From: Clostridia bacterium | GTDB lineage: Bacteria > Bacillota > Clostridia > Christensenellales > Aristaeellaceae | Direction of reading: 5' to 3' | Length of the DNA stretch: 41,489 nucleotides | Assembly: GCA_017522345.1 (NCBI GenBank) | Contig: JAFWZN010000035.1 | Coordinates: forward strand, 1-41,489 | In this document: positions 25,231 through 33,506 of the stretch, piece by piece | How positions within the stretch are numbered: the first letter of the stretch is position 1 | Layout of the letters: every line of letters starts with the position of its first letter | Position numbers and translations under genes: made by a program | Notes under the pieces: generated by a model | What the model was told of the DNA's origin: nothing | Seen by the model: the letters and a program-made list of their open reading frames with translations, nothing else | Database searches by the model: none

Positions 25231-25262
25231 GGCGGGAGTTTGCTCTCGCCGCTTTGCATTTT
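25231..25262 (+). terminator. Intrinsic terminator after pyridoxamine kinase
   Basis: GGCGGGAG, loop TTTG, CTCTCGCC with one wobble, then gctttgcatttt. Confidence 0.65.
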
Positions 25263-25285
25263 GGACGGATCGAAAACATTCTCCC

Positions 25286-25314
25286 TTGCGCGTTTGGAAA
25301 AATCAATGTATAAT
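25286..25314 (+). promoter_or_regulatory. SigA promoter of the GH31 gene
   Basis: -35 TTGCGC (25286-25291), 17-base spacer, perfect -10 TATAAT (25309-25314), 38 bases before the start codon. Confidence 0.8.
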
Positions 25315-25352
25315 ATTTTTGATTGAAAATCGATTGCATGGGGGATGGAAGC

Positions 25353-27572
25353 ATGAAATTCAGATTGGGTCATTGGCTGCTCAAGCCGGAAATGGAAGCG
25401 ACGTATGCCGTAGAAGCGTTCCGCATCAAAAGAGAAGCGGATGCTGTTAACATTCTCGCGCCTTCATCGCAGGTGTTTAATCGCGGCTGCACGCTGACTG
25501 CGGCTCTCAATGTTCGCCTTTCCTCGCCTATGCCGGGCGTTATCCGCGTGGATGCGGTTCATTTTAAGGGACAGACCAAAAATGCGCCCGAATTTGAAAT
25601 CGAAACGCAGGAAACGAATGTCCAAATCACGGAAACGGAAGACGCGCTTTTCTTTACCTCCGGAAACCTCACCTGCCGCGTGGACAGAACGGGCGGGCAT
25701 TGGGGATTGGAGTTTTTGTCGGATGGTCAGCGCCTGACGGGTACGACGGATCGCTCCCTTGCATGGATGCGCGACAGAAATACGGGCCGCGCCTACATGA
25801 CCGAGCAATTATGCCTGGACGTCGGCGAATGCATCTACGGCCTTGGCGAACGCTTCGGCCCGTTTGTCAAAAACGGACAGGTGGTCGAGATGTGGCAGGG
25901 CGACGGCGGAAGCTGCTCCGAGCTTGCGTATAAAAATGTGCCCTTATATCTTTCAAACAAGGGCTACGGCGTGTTTGTGAACAACCCCGGCGACGTGGCG
26001 TTTGAAATCGCGTCGGAGGACGTTGAAAAGGTTGAAATCGCGGTAGAGGACGAAAAAATCAGCTACTTTGTGATCGCAGGCCCGACGCCCAAGGATGTTC
26101 TTACTCGTTATACCCAAATGCTGGGCCGTCCCGCGCTTCCGCCCGCATGGTCGTTCGGATTGTGGCTGAGCACCTCCTTTACCACCAATTACGATGAAAA
26201 CACGGTAACAAGCTTTATTTCCGGCATGGCGGACAGAAGGATTCCTTTGTCCGTGTTCCACTTCGACTGCTTCTGGATGAAGGGCTTTGAGTGGGTCAAT
26301 TTCACATGGGACGATGAAACCTTCCCCGATCCCAAGGGCATGCTGGAAAGGTATAAATCGCGCGGCCTTCACATCTGCGCGTGGATCAACCCCTACGTCG
26401 CCCAGAATTCCTGCCTGTTCGACGAGGCGATGGAAAAGGGATTCCTGATTAAAAAGACTAACGGCGACGTATGGCAGACCGACCTTTGGCAGGCGGGCAT
26501 GGGCATTGTCGATTTCACAAATCCCGGCGCATGGAAATGGTATCAGGATAAGCTCAGGGGTCTGCTTTCCGACGGCGTCGACTGCATCAAGACCGATTTC
26601 GGAGAGCGCATTCCGGTTAAGGATATAAAGTATTTCGACGGAAGCGATCCCGTTCGCATGCACAACTACTATTCCTATCTTTATAATAAATGCGTCTTTG
26701 AGCTTCTGGAGGAAGTCAGGGGCAAGGGCGAAGCCATTGTATTCGCCCGCTCGGGCACGGCCGGAAGCCAGAAATTCCCCTGCCATTGGGGCGGCGACAA
26801 CTCAGCGACCTATGTCTCCATGGCTGAAACGCTCAGAGCGGGACTCTCCCTGTCGTCCTCCGGCTTCGGCTTCTGGAGCCACGACATCTCCGGCTTCGAA
26901 TCCACCGCGCCCGCGCATGTCTATAAACGCTGGTGCCAGTTTGGCCTTCTGTCCAGCCAGAGCCGCCTGCACGGCAGCAACTCCTATCGCGTGCCGTGGC
27001 TGTTTGACGAGGAAGCGTGCGACGTTCTCAGAAAATTCGTAAACCTCAAATGCACGCTCATGCCGTATCTTTATCAAAAGGCGGTTGAGGCGCACAAAAC
27101 CGGCGTTCCCATGATGCGTCCGATGTTTATGGAATTCCCGGATGATCCCGCGTGCGATATGCTGGACAGGCAGTATATGCTGGGCGACAGCATTCTGGTT
27201 GCGCCGATTTTCCGCGAGGACGGATCTGTTCAGTATTACCTGCCCGACGGCAGGTGGACGCATCTCATCGACGGACGCGTGGTCGAAGGCGGCCGCTGGA
27301 TGAAGGAAACCTACGACTTCATGTCTCTGCCCGTATGGGTGAGGGAAAACACCGCGCTTCCCATCGGAAATCGGGACGATAAGCCCGATTACGACTATGC
27401 AGATAACGTGACGATCAGGCTTTATCATATTAAGGAAGGCGCGGACATACATGTAGCCATCCCCGATACAAAGGGAAACACCGCTCTTACCGTGCGCGTT
27501 CAGAAAAAGATGGGCGAAATCAAGGTCACGGGCGATAAGGGCGAAGTCAACTATATCATTTCGGCGGAATAA
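25353..27572 (+). CDS. Glycoside hydrolase family 31 alpha-xylosidase, YicI-like
   Basis: 739 aa, cytosolic (no signal peptide). An N-terminal galactose-mutarotase-like domain precedes the barrel. HFDCFWMKGFEW and CIKTDFGERIP are GH31 signatures typical of alpha-xylosidases. The nucleophile is Asp415 and the acid/base is Asp482 (GGDNS), close to Asp416 and Asp482 of E. coli YicI. It should release alpha-xylose from xyloglucan oligosaccharides such as isoprimeverose. The start at 25353 has GGGGGA eight bases upstream; an upstream in-frame ATG at 25323 lacks a site. No transporter or xyloglucanase is adjacent, so the substrate must enter through a system encoded elsewhere. Confidence 0.93.
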   Translation: MKFRLGHWLLKPEMEATYAVEAFRIKREADAVNILAPSSQVFNRGCTLTAALNVRLSSPMPGVIRVDAVHFKGQTKNAPEFEIETQETNVQITETEDALFFTSGNLTCRVDRTGGHWGLEFLSDGQRLTGTTDRSLAWMRDRNTGRAYMTEQLCLDVGECIYGLGERFGPFVKNGQVVEMWQGDGGSCSELAYKNVPLYLSNKGYGVFVNNPGDVAFEIASEDVEKVEIAVEDEKISYFVIAGPTPKDVLTRYTQMLGRPALPPAWSFGLWLSTSFTTNYDENTVTSFISGMADRRIPLSVFHFDCFWMKGFEWVNFTWDDETFPDPKGMLERYKSRGLHICAWINPYVAQNSCLFDEAMEKGFLIKKTNGDVWQTDLWQAGMGIVDFTNPGAWKWYQDKLRGLLSDGVDCIKTDFGERIPVKDIKYFDGSDPVRMHNYYSYLYNKCVFELLEEVRGKGEAIVFARSGTAGSQKFPCHWGGDNSATYVSMAETLRAGLSLSSSGFGFWSHDISGFESTAPAHVYKRWCQFGLLSSQSRLHGSNSYRVPWLFDEEACDVLRKFVNLKCTLMPYLYQKAVEAHKTGVPMMRPMFMEFPDDPACDMLDRQYMLGDSILVAPIFREDGSVQYYLPDGRWTHLIDGRVVEGGRWMKETYDFMSLPVWVRENTALPIGNRDDKPDYDYADNVTIRLYHIKEGADIHVAIPDTKGNTALTVRVQKKMGEIKVTGDKGEVNYIISAE

Positions 27573-27619
27573 ACGCTGTAATGAGTGATTTTACCCAAGG
27601 GAGCCTTTGGATAGCGTGC

Positions 27620-27691
27620 GGGACGATGTGGGCGTCGTCCCTTACGGAAAAATCCGGCGTAAACTGTAGGGGTCGATGCCCGCATCGACCC
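27620..27691. repeat. Two head-to-head palindromic repeats
   Basis: Two 22-base palindromes of 9-4-9 form. 27620-27641 has arms GGGACGATG and CGTCGTCCC; 27670-27691 has arms GGGTCGATG and CATCGACCC. Read on opposite strands they share a leader CCGTA(A/G)GGG and a CGxxGCCC core, so they are copies of one element in inverted orientation. The second also occurs twice near the right end of the window. Confidence 0.75.
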
Positions 27692-27738
27692 GGATACTTG
27701 GTTTTTTGAGCTGAACAAGGAAGGGAATAAATTTATTT

Positions 27739-28818
27739 ATGCGAATCGTTGTCGGCATGTCCGGCGGCGTGGATTCCTCGGTTGCCGCATATCTTTTAAA
27801 GCGCGAGGGCCACGACGTAATCGGCGTATTTATGAACAACTGGGAAGAGAAGGACGAAAACGGCGTTTGCACGAGCCAGCAGGATTGGGCGGACGTCAGA
27901 GACGTTTGCGATACGATTGGAATTCCGTATTATTCCGTCAATTATGCCAAGGAATATATGGATCGCGTGTTTTCGCACTTTTTGTCCGAATACCGCCGAG
28001 GCAGAACGCCCAACCCGGACGTTCTGTGCAACCGCGAAATCAAGTTCGCGCCGCTGCTCAATTTTGCGATGTCGCTTGGCGCGGAAAAGCTGGCGACCGG
28101 GCACTTTGCGGGCGTTGAAAAAAGAGACGGCCTTTACCGCCTTTTGCGCGCAAAGGATGAAAATAAGGATCAGACGTATTTCCTCTGTATGATTTCGCAG
28201 GCGCAGCTTTCAAAAGCCATGTTCCCGGTCACGAATCTGACCAAATTTGAAATCCGCGATCTGGCCCGCGAAGCGGGAATTCCCGTCAGCGAAAAGAAGG
28301 ACTCAACCGGCGTGTGCTTTATCGGTGAAAGAAATTTCAAAAAATTCCTGTCCGAATACCTGCCCGCCCAGCCCGGCGACATCGTGACGCCGGAGGGCGA
28401 AAAGGTGGGCAGACACGACGGGCTTATGTATTACACGCTTGGGCAGAGGCGCGGCCTCGGAATCGGCGGGCGCGGCACCTGCGAAAGGTGGTTTGTGGTT
28501 GAAAAGGATCTTGAGCGCAACCGCCTGATTGTAGAGCAGGGCGAATCGAGCGAGCGTTTGTTTACAAAATGCGCGTTTGCCGAAGCGCCCAGCTGGTTAA
28601 TCGGCGAAGCGCCCGTGCAATTTGGAAAGCCCTTTTCCTGCATGGCGCGTTTCCGCCACCGTCAGCCGCTGACCCCCGTTACAATCACCCTCGAAAAGGA
28701 CGGCGTGTATATCGAATTTGGCGTTGATCAGCGCGCCGTTACGCCCGGCCAGGCTGTCGCGTTCTATAAAGAGGACGAATGCCTTGGCGGAGCGACGATT
28801 AATTGGGCGAAGCGCTGA
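27739..28818 (+). CDS. mnmA: tRNA-specific 2-thiouridylase
   Basis: 359 aa, normal length. The PP-loop is GMSGGVDSS (6-14). The catalytic Cys97 is in NPDVLCNREIKF and Cys193 in STGVCFIGERNF. It places sulphur on the wobble uridine of Lys, Glu and Gln tRNAs, taking sulphur from a cysteine desulphurase relay. The gene starts 48 bases after a palindromic repeat; a weak AAGGAAGGG ribosome site lies about 13 bases before the ATG. No iscS-like gene is adjacent. Confidence 0.95.
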   Translation: MRIVVGMSGGVDSSVAAYLLKREGHDVIGVFMNNWEEKDENGVCTSQQDWADVRDVCDTIGIPYYSVNYAKEYMDRVFSHFLSEYRRGRTPNPDVLCNREIKFAPLLNFAMSLGAEKLATGHFAGVEKRDGLYRLLRAKDENKDQTYFLCMISQAQLSKAMFPVTNLTKFEIRDLAREAGIPVSEKKDSTGVCFIGERNFKKFLSEYLPAQPGDIVTPEGEKVGRHDGLMYYTLGQRRGLGIGGRGTCERWFVVEKDLERNRLIVEQGESSERLFTKCAFAEAPSWLIGEAPVQFGKPFSCMARFRHRQPLTPVTITLEKDGVYIEFGVDQRAVTPGQAVAFYKEDECLGGATINWAKR

Positions 28819-28838
28819 AACGGCCAGACGTACCCTAA

Positions 28839-28882
28839 GGCTCTCTCCGGGAGGAAGCCGGCGGCAAAGCCGACTAAGAGAG
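28839..28882. repeat. Decayed palindromic repeat after mnmA
   Basis: CTCTC near 28841 and GAGAG at 28878-28882 enclose CGGC and GCCG pairs. The pattern resembles repeats common in gut Bacillota that combine a CTCCCTC/GAGGGAG frame with a GGCTTCGCC-like core. It lies between mnmA and the next gene. Confidence 0.4.
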
Positions 28883-28993
28883 AAAGCGGGCGACAAAAGA
28901 GGCGAAATCCATTCGGCGCCTGTTGACGCCGAAAAGCATCCCCGAAAAACCAGGATTCCCCAAATACGAAACAACCAATCATCGGAGGAAGCG

Positions 28994-29659
28994 ATGCGGC
29001 TGATTTTCACGCTCATTGTTACCTGCGCATGCGCCTTGTCCGGCGCAAAATACCAAAGCGACCTGCATATGAATACGCAGGCCGCTTTTTATATGGAAGC
29101 TGAGCGGGCGTATCGGGATATCATCGCCTATGATGAAGACGCGCCCGTCACGCGGGAGGAAATTCTGCGCTTATACAGGCGCGACGCGTATTTTGCGCCG
29201 GTTAAGCAAATGATTTCAAAGGCGCGGAAAGCCATCGGCGAAAAAAGACGGCTGACGCCCGGAAAATACGCTCAAAAGTGTATCTATGAAGGCAGAATTC
29301 TTGAAAACGCGCCGGAAGGCGTGGTTTTCGTCCGAGCCTGTCTTTTGCCGTTTTCCCCGTCGCAGGCAAGGGCCTACGACGAGATGCAGAAAAGCGGCGA
29401 TTACGAGGCGCTTGACCGCCTGTTTTCGCCGCTTGAGGATTGGGTTTATAAGTGCAGGGGCGCGTATACGCCCGAAAACGGGTTTGACGCATATTTTAAA
29501 ATGAACGGGGAGGACGGAATCATCCCCTGCGCCGAAGGGTGCGGGTATCTTTCAGAGGAGGCGACGAAAAATGCGCTTCGTCTTACAAAGGAGCGCCCGA
29601 TAAGCCCTCCCGTCCGGGACGCGCGGGGCGTGATCGTGTTTGAATTTGTCAGCGGTTAA
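28994..29659 (+). CDS. Unknown exported protein of 221 aa
   Basis: No family recognised. The N-terminus MRLIFTLIVTCACALSGAKY resembles a short signal peptide with possible cleavage after SGA. The mature part is basic and mixed, with YRRDAYF, KAIGEKRRL and a Cys pair (CAEGCGY) that could bind metal or form a disulphide. The start has GGAGGA four bases upstream; a longer frame from 28718 overlaps mnmA and is not supported. Its 3' end overlaps the convergent XpaC-like gene by 11 bases. Confidence 0.55.
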   Translation: MRLIFTLIVTCACALSGAKYQSDLHMNTQAAFYMEAERAYRDIIAYDEDAPVTREEILRLYRRDAYFAPVKQMISKARKAIGEKRRLTPGKYAQKCIYEGRILENAPEGVVFVRACLLPFSPSQARAYDEMQKSGDYEALDRLFSPLEDWVYKCRGAYTPENGFDAYFKMNGEDGIIPCAEGCGYLSEEATKNALRLTKERPISPPVRDARGVIVFEFVSG

Positions 29660-30599
29660 GCCCGTCCATTTGAAGCATTTTTTCAAGGGTTTTGATATCG
29701 CTTGTGATGTCCACCGCGTCGCTTTTGAAAAGGATGTCCAGCTGCTTTTCAAACCCCTCGACAAGCTTGTCCAAAATGCCCTCGATGCGCGCGCGGGAGG
29801 AAACGATGTTTTCTCCCAGAACCGTTTGCTGCTCTAGATGCGCGTAGTTTTTTAAAAGCTTCACCGTCGTGGGCAGGTAATAGTCCATAAAGGTGTCGAT
29901 TTCGCGCCTTCTTTCGGGCTTATTTGAAACAATGTCAAAAATCGCGCGGGTGATTTGTTCGATGCGGTCGATCTTTTTAGACACGTTTTCGTCGTCAATC
30001 ATAACGTTGAGCGCACGGATTTCAAGAAGAATATGCTTGTATTCGGTTTCTTCCTGATATTTTGCCTGTTCCTCGTCCTCCTTCCGCTTGGTCGCCTGTC
30101 TTGCGCGGACGATCTCGGGGTTTAATACCAGCATCCTTCTGCCCTCGTCGATGTAGGCGCTTTTGGAAATCCTGCCGCTTTTTTTGAGGGCGGAAATATC
30201 GCGGCGCAGTTTTCTTTCAGTTACGCCCATCTCGCTCATGATCTCGTCAAGCGGCGCCTCGTCTCTTAAGCCGATCGAGGATACGTAGCTGTCCAGCTTG
30301 TCTTGGGAGGCGTTCATGTATTTTGTGAATAAAACCAGCGCGACGGCAATGGCGGAAACGGGAAGGACGCTTATGAAAAGCGAGGACTTAATCCATGAAA
30401 AAATCTCGCCTGCGGAGGTAAATAAAAGTATGACGGCCAAAACATAGATAAGATCCGTCTGCTTTTTGGATAAATTGATCATGCGGCTGACCTTTTTAAT
30501 CAGCATGAATATACCGAAGAAGCGGAGAAACGGAATGGCCAGAAAAATGGCAATCGTCAGCCAGCTTGCGCCGGGATCTCTGTCGTTTGACATGTTCAT
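29649..30599 (-). CDS. XpaC-like protein (5-bromo-4-chloroindolyl phosphate hydrolysis family)
   Basis: 316 aa. Two or three hydrophobic segments occupy residues 12-90. A winged-helix-like stretch (about 113-160, LDEIMSEMGVTERKLRRDIS) follows, then a coiled region. The C-terminal XpaC domain (about 185-316) contains YYLPTTVKLLKNYAHLEQQ, typical of the family. The family name comes from a colony-colour phenotype; a role with TelA/toxic-anion resistance proteins is suspected, but no telA is present here. The start at 30599 has AAGGA five bases upstream. It has its own promoter, divergent from the membrane-protein/Usp operon. Confidence 0.82.
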   Translation of the reverse strand: MNMSNDRDPGASWLTIAIFLAIPFLRFFGIFMLIKKVSRMINLSKKQTDLIYVLAVILLFTSAGEIFSWIKSSLFISVLPVSAIAVALVLFTKYMNASQDKLDSYVSSIGLRDEAPLDEIMSEMGVTERKLRRDISALKKSGRISKSAYIDEGRRMLVLNPEIVRARQATKRKEDEEQAKYQEETEYKHILLEIRALNVMIDDENVSKKIDRIEQITRAIFDIVSNKPERRREIDTFMDYYLPTTVKLLKNYAHLEQQTVLGENIVSSRARIEGILDKLVEGFEKQLDILFKSDAVDITSDIKTLEKMLQMDGLNR

Positions 30600-30625
30600 T
30601 CACATCCTTACATTTGGTACGGTTA

Positions 30626-30653
30626 ATTATAGCACAAAATATTTTCGGTGCAA
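30626..30653 (-). promoter_or_regulatory. SigA promoter of the XpaC-like gene
   Basis: On the minus strand -35 TTGCAC (30653-30648), 16-base spacer, -10 TATAAT (30631-30626), 27 bases before the start codon. Confidence 0.75.
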
Positions 30654-30670
30654 TCGTTTTTTTCAAAAGC

Positions 30671-30699
30671 TTGACAATAGGCGTGAATTGAACGATAAT
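30671..30699 (+). promoter_or_regulatory. Upstream SigA promoter of the membrane-protein/Usp operon
   Basis: -35 TTGACA (30671-30676), 17-base spacer, -10 GATAAT (30694-30699). Transcripts from it would carry a leader of about 105 bases. Confidence 0.72.
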
Positions 30700-30747
30700 A
30701 GAATAAGGCGGAAATTAGGTGAAATCCTGCCAAAATGCGTTTTGCTA

Positions 30748-30776
30748 TTTACAGATGCTGAAAAAAACGGTATGAT
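30748..30776 (+). promoter_or_regulatory. Second SigA promoter of the membrane-protein/Usp operon
   Basis: -35 TTTACA (30748-30753), 17-base spacer, -10 TATGAT (30771-30776), 34 bases before the GTG start. Confidence 0.72.
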
Positions 30777-30810
30777 GAATATATCGATTGGGATGTAGGG
30801 GGATTTATAC

Positions 30811-31269
30811 GTGTACAGCGAAAAAGATTTTGTTCATGCAAGCAAACAAAAGAAAATTCGGTTGGTGTTGTTTTTTGGCATGGCCGCCGCCTTTTTAGCG
30901 GTTATGCTTGTGTTTAACAGCCTGCGCAATCAGGTTTTGTCTATTGCTTCGGCAGTTGTTGGATTCATTGTCTCGTATTTCCTCTGGTCTTTCAAGGTGA
31001 GCCCGTGGGTCAAGTACGACAGGCTTCTTAGGGAAATCAGAACCGGCAAGACGCGGGAAACCGCGTGCGAGATTATGTACTTCACCGATGAAACCCGAAT
31101 GATGGAAGGCGTTGAAGTGCATGAGCTCATTGTCAGAGTCGGAAAAGAAGAAGAGGACGAGCGCCTTTACTACTGGGACGCGGACAAGGAAAAGCCCGAC
31201 GTCAAAGAGGGCGACAAGGTATCTATCGTATCCTATGGAAATTATGTTGTGGAGCTGAAAAACGCATAA
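30811..31269 (+). CDS. Unknown two-span membrane protein of 152 aa
   Basis: No family recognised. It starts at a GTG with GGGGG about eight bases upstream. Hydrophobic spans lie at about residues 18-37 and 42-60. The C-terminal 90 residues are cytosolic and charged, ending in a small beta-rich domain (EGDKVSIVSYGNYVVELKN). It has two stacked promoters and precedes a Usp-domain gene by 37 bases, so it may work with that protein in a stress response (inference). Confidence 0.7.
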   Translation: MYSEKDFVHASKQKKIRLVLFFGMAAAFLAVMLVFNSLRNQVLSIASAVVGFIVSYFLWSFKVSPWVKYDRLLREIRTGKTRETACEIMYFTDETRMMEGVEVHELIVRVGKEEEDERLYYWDADKEKPDVKEGDKVSIVSYGNYVVELKNA

Positions 31270-31306
31270 TGCGAAAACCGGCTTCCACGAAACGGAGGCG
31301 GGCATA

Positions 31307-31681
31307 ATGGCCGGACATGTTCTGGTTTGCGTTACGGGACAGAAAACCTGCGAGGCGCTGATTGTTGAGGGCGCGCGCATTGCAAAGGAAAATGACTCCG
31401 AGCTTTCGGTACTGCATGTGGTAAAGCCCGGCGCGTCGCTTCTTGGAAACGCCACGGAGGGCGAGGCGCTGGAATACCTTTATAAAATCGCCACCGAGTA
31501 CGACGCCGATATGGCGATGATCCGATCGGACAATGTAGAAGGAACGATCGCCAAGCAGGCGCGAAAGCTGGGCGCGGAGTATCTGGTGATCGGCAAATCC
31601 AACGGCTCCAAGGAAAAAAGCTTTCAGGCGAAAATTGAAATGCTGCTTCCCGATATCGAAATCAAAATGGTGTATCCGTAG
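31307..31681 (+). CDS. Universal stress protein domain protein
   Basis: 124 aa, a single Usp/HUP fold. HVLVCVTGQKTCEALIVEGARIA begins like the Usp domain found in KdpD, and LGAEYLVIGKSNGSKEK gives the nucleotide-loop region, though the classic G-2x-G-9x-G(S/T) ATP pattern is only partly met. It is probably a soluble stress or nucleotide sensor. GGAGG lies about nine bases before the start. It sits downstream of a two-span membrane protein and is followed by a terminator-like hairpin. Confidence 0.8.
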   Translation: MAGHVLVCVTGQKTCEALIVEGARIAKENDSELSVLHVVKPGASLLGNATEGEALEYLYKIATEYDADMAMIRSDNVEGTIAKQARKLGAEYLVIGKSNGSKEKSFQAKIEMLLPDIEIKMVYP

Positions 31682-31691
31682 GTTTCCAAGG

Positions 31692-31726
31692 ATTTCCGCC
31701 TCTGACAGGGGCGGAAATTGTGCGTT
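31692..31726 (+). terminator. Terminator-like hairpin after the Usp gene
   Basis: ATTTCCGCCTC pairs with GGGGCGGAAAT with one wobble, followed by tgtgcgttt. It separates the Usp operon from the LCP gene. Confidence 0.55.
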
Positions 31727-31789
31727 TATTTGAACTTGTTTGCATGTTTCGCCGTCCAAAATACAACCCTTTACGAAAGGAAGATGTAC

Positions 31790-32896
31790 ATGAGAAAAAT
31801 TCTTTCTCTGCTTCTCGCCATGATTACGGCGTTTTCGTTCGTCGGCGCGTTTTCGGAAACCACAGCTCCGAGCCGGGGCGGCGTTACGATATACGACATA
31901 CCGATTGACGAGGACGATTTTTCAACCGCAAGCGTAAACGGAGAAGCGCTTGAAGAAGGTCAGGCGCAGGTTCAGGAGGGCGTCAGCGAGGAAACCTTCG
32001 AAGAAATTCTTGAACAGGAAAATGAGGACGATTTGATCGTGTACGATCCTGTCGAGGAATACCTTTACGACCCGGACGAAATTACCGAAGCGCTCGATAT
32101 GCTGGACGGTATGCGAAACATACTGCTTCTGGGCGTGGACAGCCGCACGGGCAAGATTGAAGGCCGCACCGACACGATGATTCTTCTGACCGTGGATATC
32201 GAAGGCAAGGTCATCAAGCTCACGTCGTTTCTGCGCGATCTGTACGTAGAAATTCCGGGCAGAAAGAACAACCGCATGAATTCGGCCTATGTTTTCGGCG
32301 GGTTCGAGCTTCTGCAAAAGACTTTTGAGAAGAATTTCGGCGTTAAGCCCGATGCGTATGTCGCCGTCAATTTAAGCGGCCTTGCGCAGATTATCGACGC
32401 GTTGGGCGGCGTGTATGTGGATGTTGACCCGAAAAAGATTGACCGAGTCAACGCCGTTATTTATTGGTACAATAAGCAGGTGCTGAATCTGACAAATCTC
32501 AAGCACGGCTACCTCACCAAAGGCGGCTATCAGAAGCTGACCGGCAAGCAGGCAGAATCGTGGGCGAGATACCGCTACAGCGAATCGGATTATCAGAGAA
32601 GCGCGCGTCAGAGACAGCTGATCTCCATCATCTTTGAAGAGGTCAAGAATATGAGCGTCAAAGACCTTGTGAGCTTCGCCCTCGCCAACGCTAATCTGAT
32701 TGAAACCAATCTCAGCATTCAGGAAATCATTTCTCTCGCGCCGGCGGTTCTTGCGATGAAGGACGCCGAGATTCAGGAATTCAGAATTCCCATCGACGGC
32801 GGCGCTTCCAGTCAGACGATTTCCGGCATGTCTGTGCTCGTGCCTGATCGCAAGAAGAACGTCAACGCGCTTAAGGAATTCCTGCTGGGCGATTAA
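31790..32896 (+). CDS. LCP (LytR-CpsA-Psr) family phosphotransferase
   Basis: 368 aa. A signal peptide or anchor (residues 1-21, cleavage near SFVGAFSE) precedes an acidic linker and an LCP domain (about residue 105 to 290): NILLLGVDSR, EGRTDTMILLTVD, FLRDLYVEIPG and YRYSESDYQRSARQRQ. LCP enzymes transfer undecaprenyl-linked glycopolymers to peptidoglycan outside the membrane. The start at 31790 has AAGGAAG seven bases upstream. It is followed after 20 bases by a DUF218 gene, and both act on envelope polymers. The polymer itself is not identified. Confidence 0.92.
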   Translation: MRKILSLLLAMITAFSFVGAFSETTAPSRGGVTIYDIPIDEDDFSTASVNGEALEEGQAQVQEGVSEETFEEILEQENEDDLIVYDPVEEYLYDPDEITEALDMLDGMRNILLLGVDSRTGKIEGRTDTMILLTVDIEGKVIKLTSFLRDLYVEIPGRKNNRMNSAYVFGGFELLQKTFEKNFGVKPDAYVAVNLSGLAQIIDALGGVYVDVDPKKIDRVNAVIYWYNKQVLNLTNLKHGYLTKGGYQKLTGKQAESWARYRYSESDYQRSARQRQLISIIFEEVKNMSVKDLVSFALANANLIETNLSIQEIISLAPAVLAMKDAEIQEFRIPIDGGASSQTISGMSVLVPDRKKNVNALKEFLLGD

Positions 32897-32908
32897 ACAA
32901 AAAAGGAG

Positions 32909-32922
32909 CTCCATGCATGGAG
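32909..32922. promoter_or_regulatory. Palindrome spanning the DUF218 gene start
   Basis: CTCCATGCATGGAG is a perfect 14-base palindrome that contains the ATG at 32917 and touches the GGAG ribosome site (32905-32908). It can fold as a five-pair stem with a TGCA loop. An out-of-frame ATG at 32913 lies nearer the ribosome site. Confidence 0.5.
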
Positions 32923-33504
32923 AAAATCCTCTTGATCCTGACGGCGCTTGCCGTTTGTATCCCGATATGTGCATCTTTTGCCGTGTTTCTTTTGTCCAAA
33001 CGGCCGCGAAAGCCCGTGCAGACGGACGTGATTATCGTGCTTGGCGCAAAAATTCTCCCGGACGGAACGCCGTCCAACACCCTTCAGTATCGTCTGGATG
33101 CGGCAAAAAAAGCGTTTGACCAAAACCGCGCTGCAGCGATCATTGCGACGGGCGGGCAAGGGAGAGACGAAAACGAGGCCGAAGCGATCGCCATGAAACG
33201 GTATTTGATCCGAAAAGGCGTGCCTCACAGCAGGATTTTTGAGGAAACTGCATCCAAAAATACGATTGAAAACCTCCGAAACGCAAAGCGCATTATGGAC
33301 GAAAACGGCTTTAAAACCGCCCTCATCGCGACTACCGATTACCACATGGACCGCGCGATGCTGATTGCCAGGCGCCTTTCGATCCCTGCCGGCGCAGTCT
33401 GCGCAAGGCCGGGAAGAAGGTTTTCCACTCAAATTCTCGCCTACGCGCGGGAAGCGGCAAGCTGGTGCTTTTTGATCCTTAAAATCTTTACAGGGAAAAT
33501 TTGA
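32917..33504 (+). CDS. YdcF/SanA-like DUF218 protein
   Basis: 195 aa with an N-terminal hydrophobic span (about 4-27), then a DUF218 domain: DVIIVLGAKILPDGTPS, ATGGQGRDENEAEA and ATTDYHMDRAM. SanA/ElyC members act at the membrane in envelope polymer metabolism, possibly on lipid-linked intermediates. It follows the LCP gene in the same transcript, supporting a cell-wall polymer role. A palindrome covers its start codon. The reaction of the family is not settled. Confidence 0.86.
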   Translation: MEKILLILTALAVCIPICASFAVFLLSKRPRKPVQTDVIIVLGAKILPDGTPSNTLQYRLDAAKKAFDQNRAAAIIATGGQGRDENEAEAIAMKRYLIRKGVPHSRIFEETASKNTIENLRNAKRIMDENGFKTALIATTDYHMDRAMLIARRLSIPAGAVCARPGRRFSTQILAYAREAASWCFLILKIFTGKI

Positions 33505-33506
33505 AC

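Noticed and set aside
25325..25338. Possible catabolite-response element before the GH31 gene
   Set aside because: It has two mismatches to the core consensus at key positions, so it is too weak to call.
25953..26786. Minus-strand frame of 277 codons inside the GH31 gene
   Set aside because: It is antisense to catalytic GH31 motifs, has no ribosome site and no recognisable domain.
27573..27738. Possible riboswitch before mnmA
   Set aside because: The structure is explained by two palindromic repeats; no known riboswitch core was recognised.
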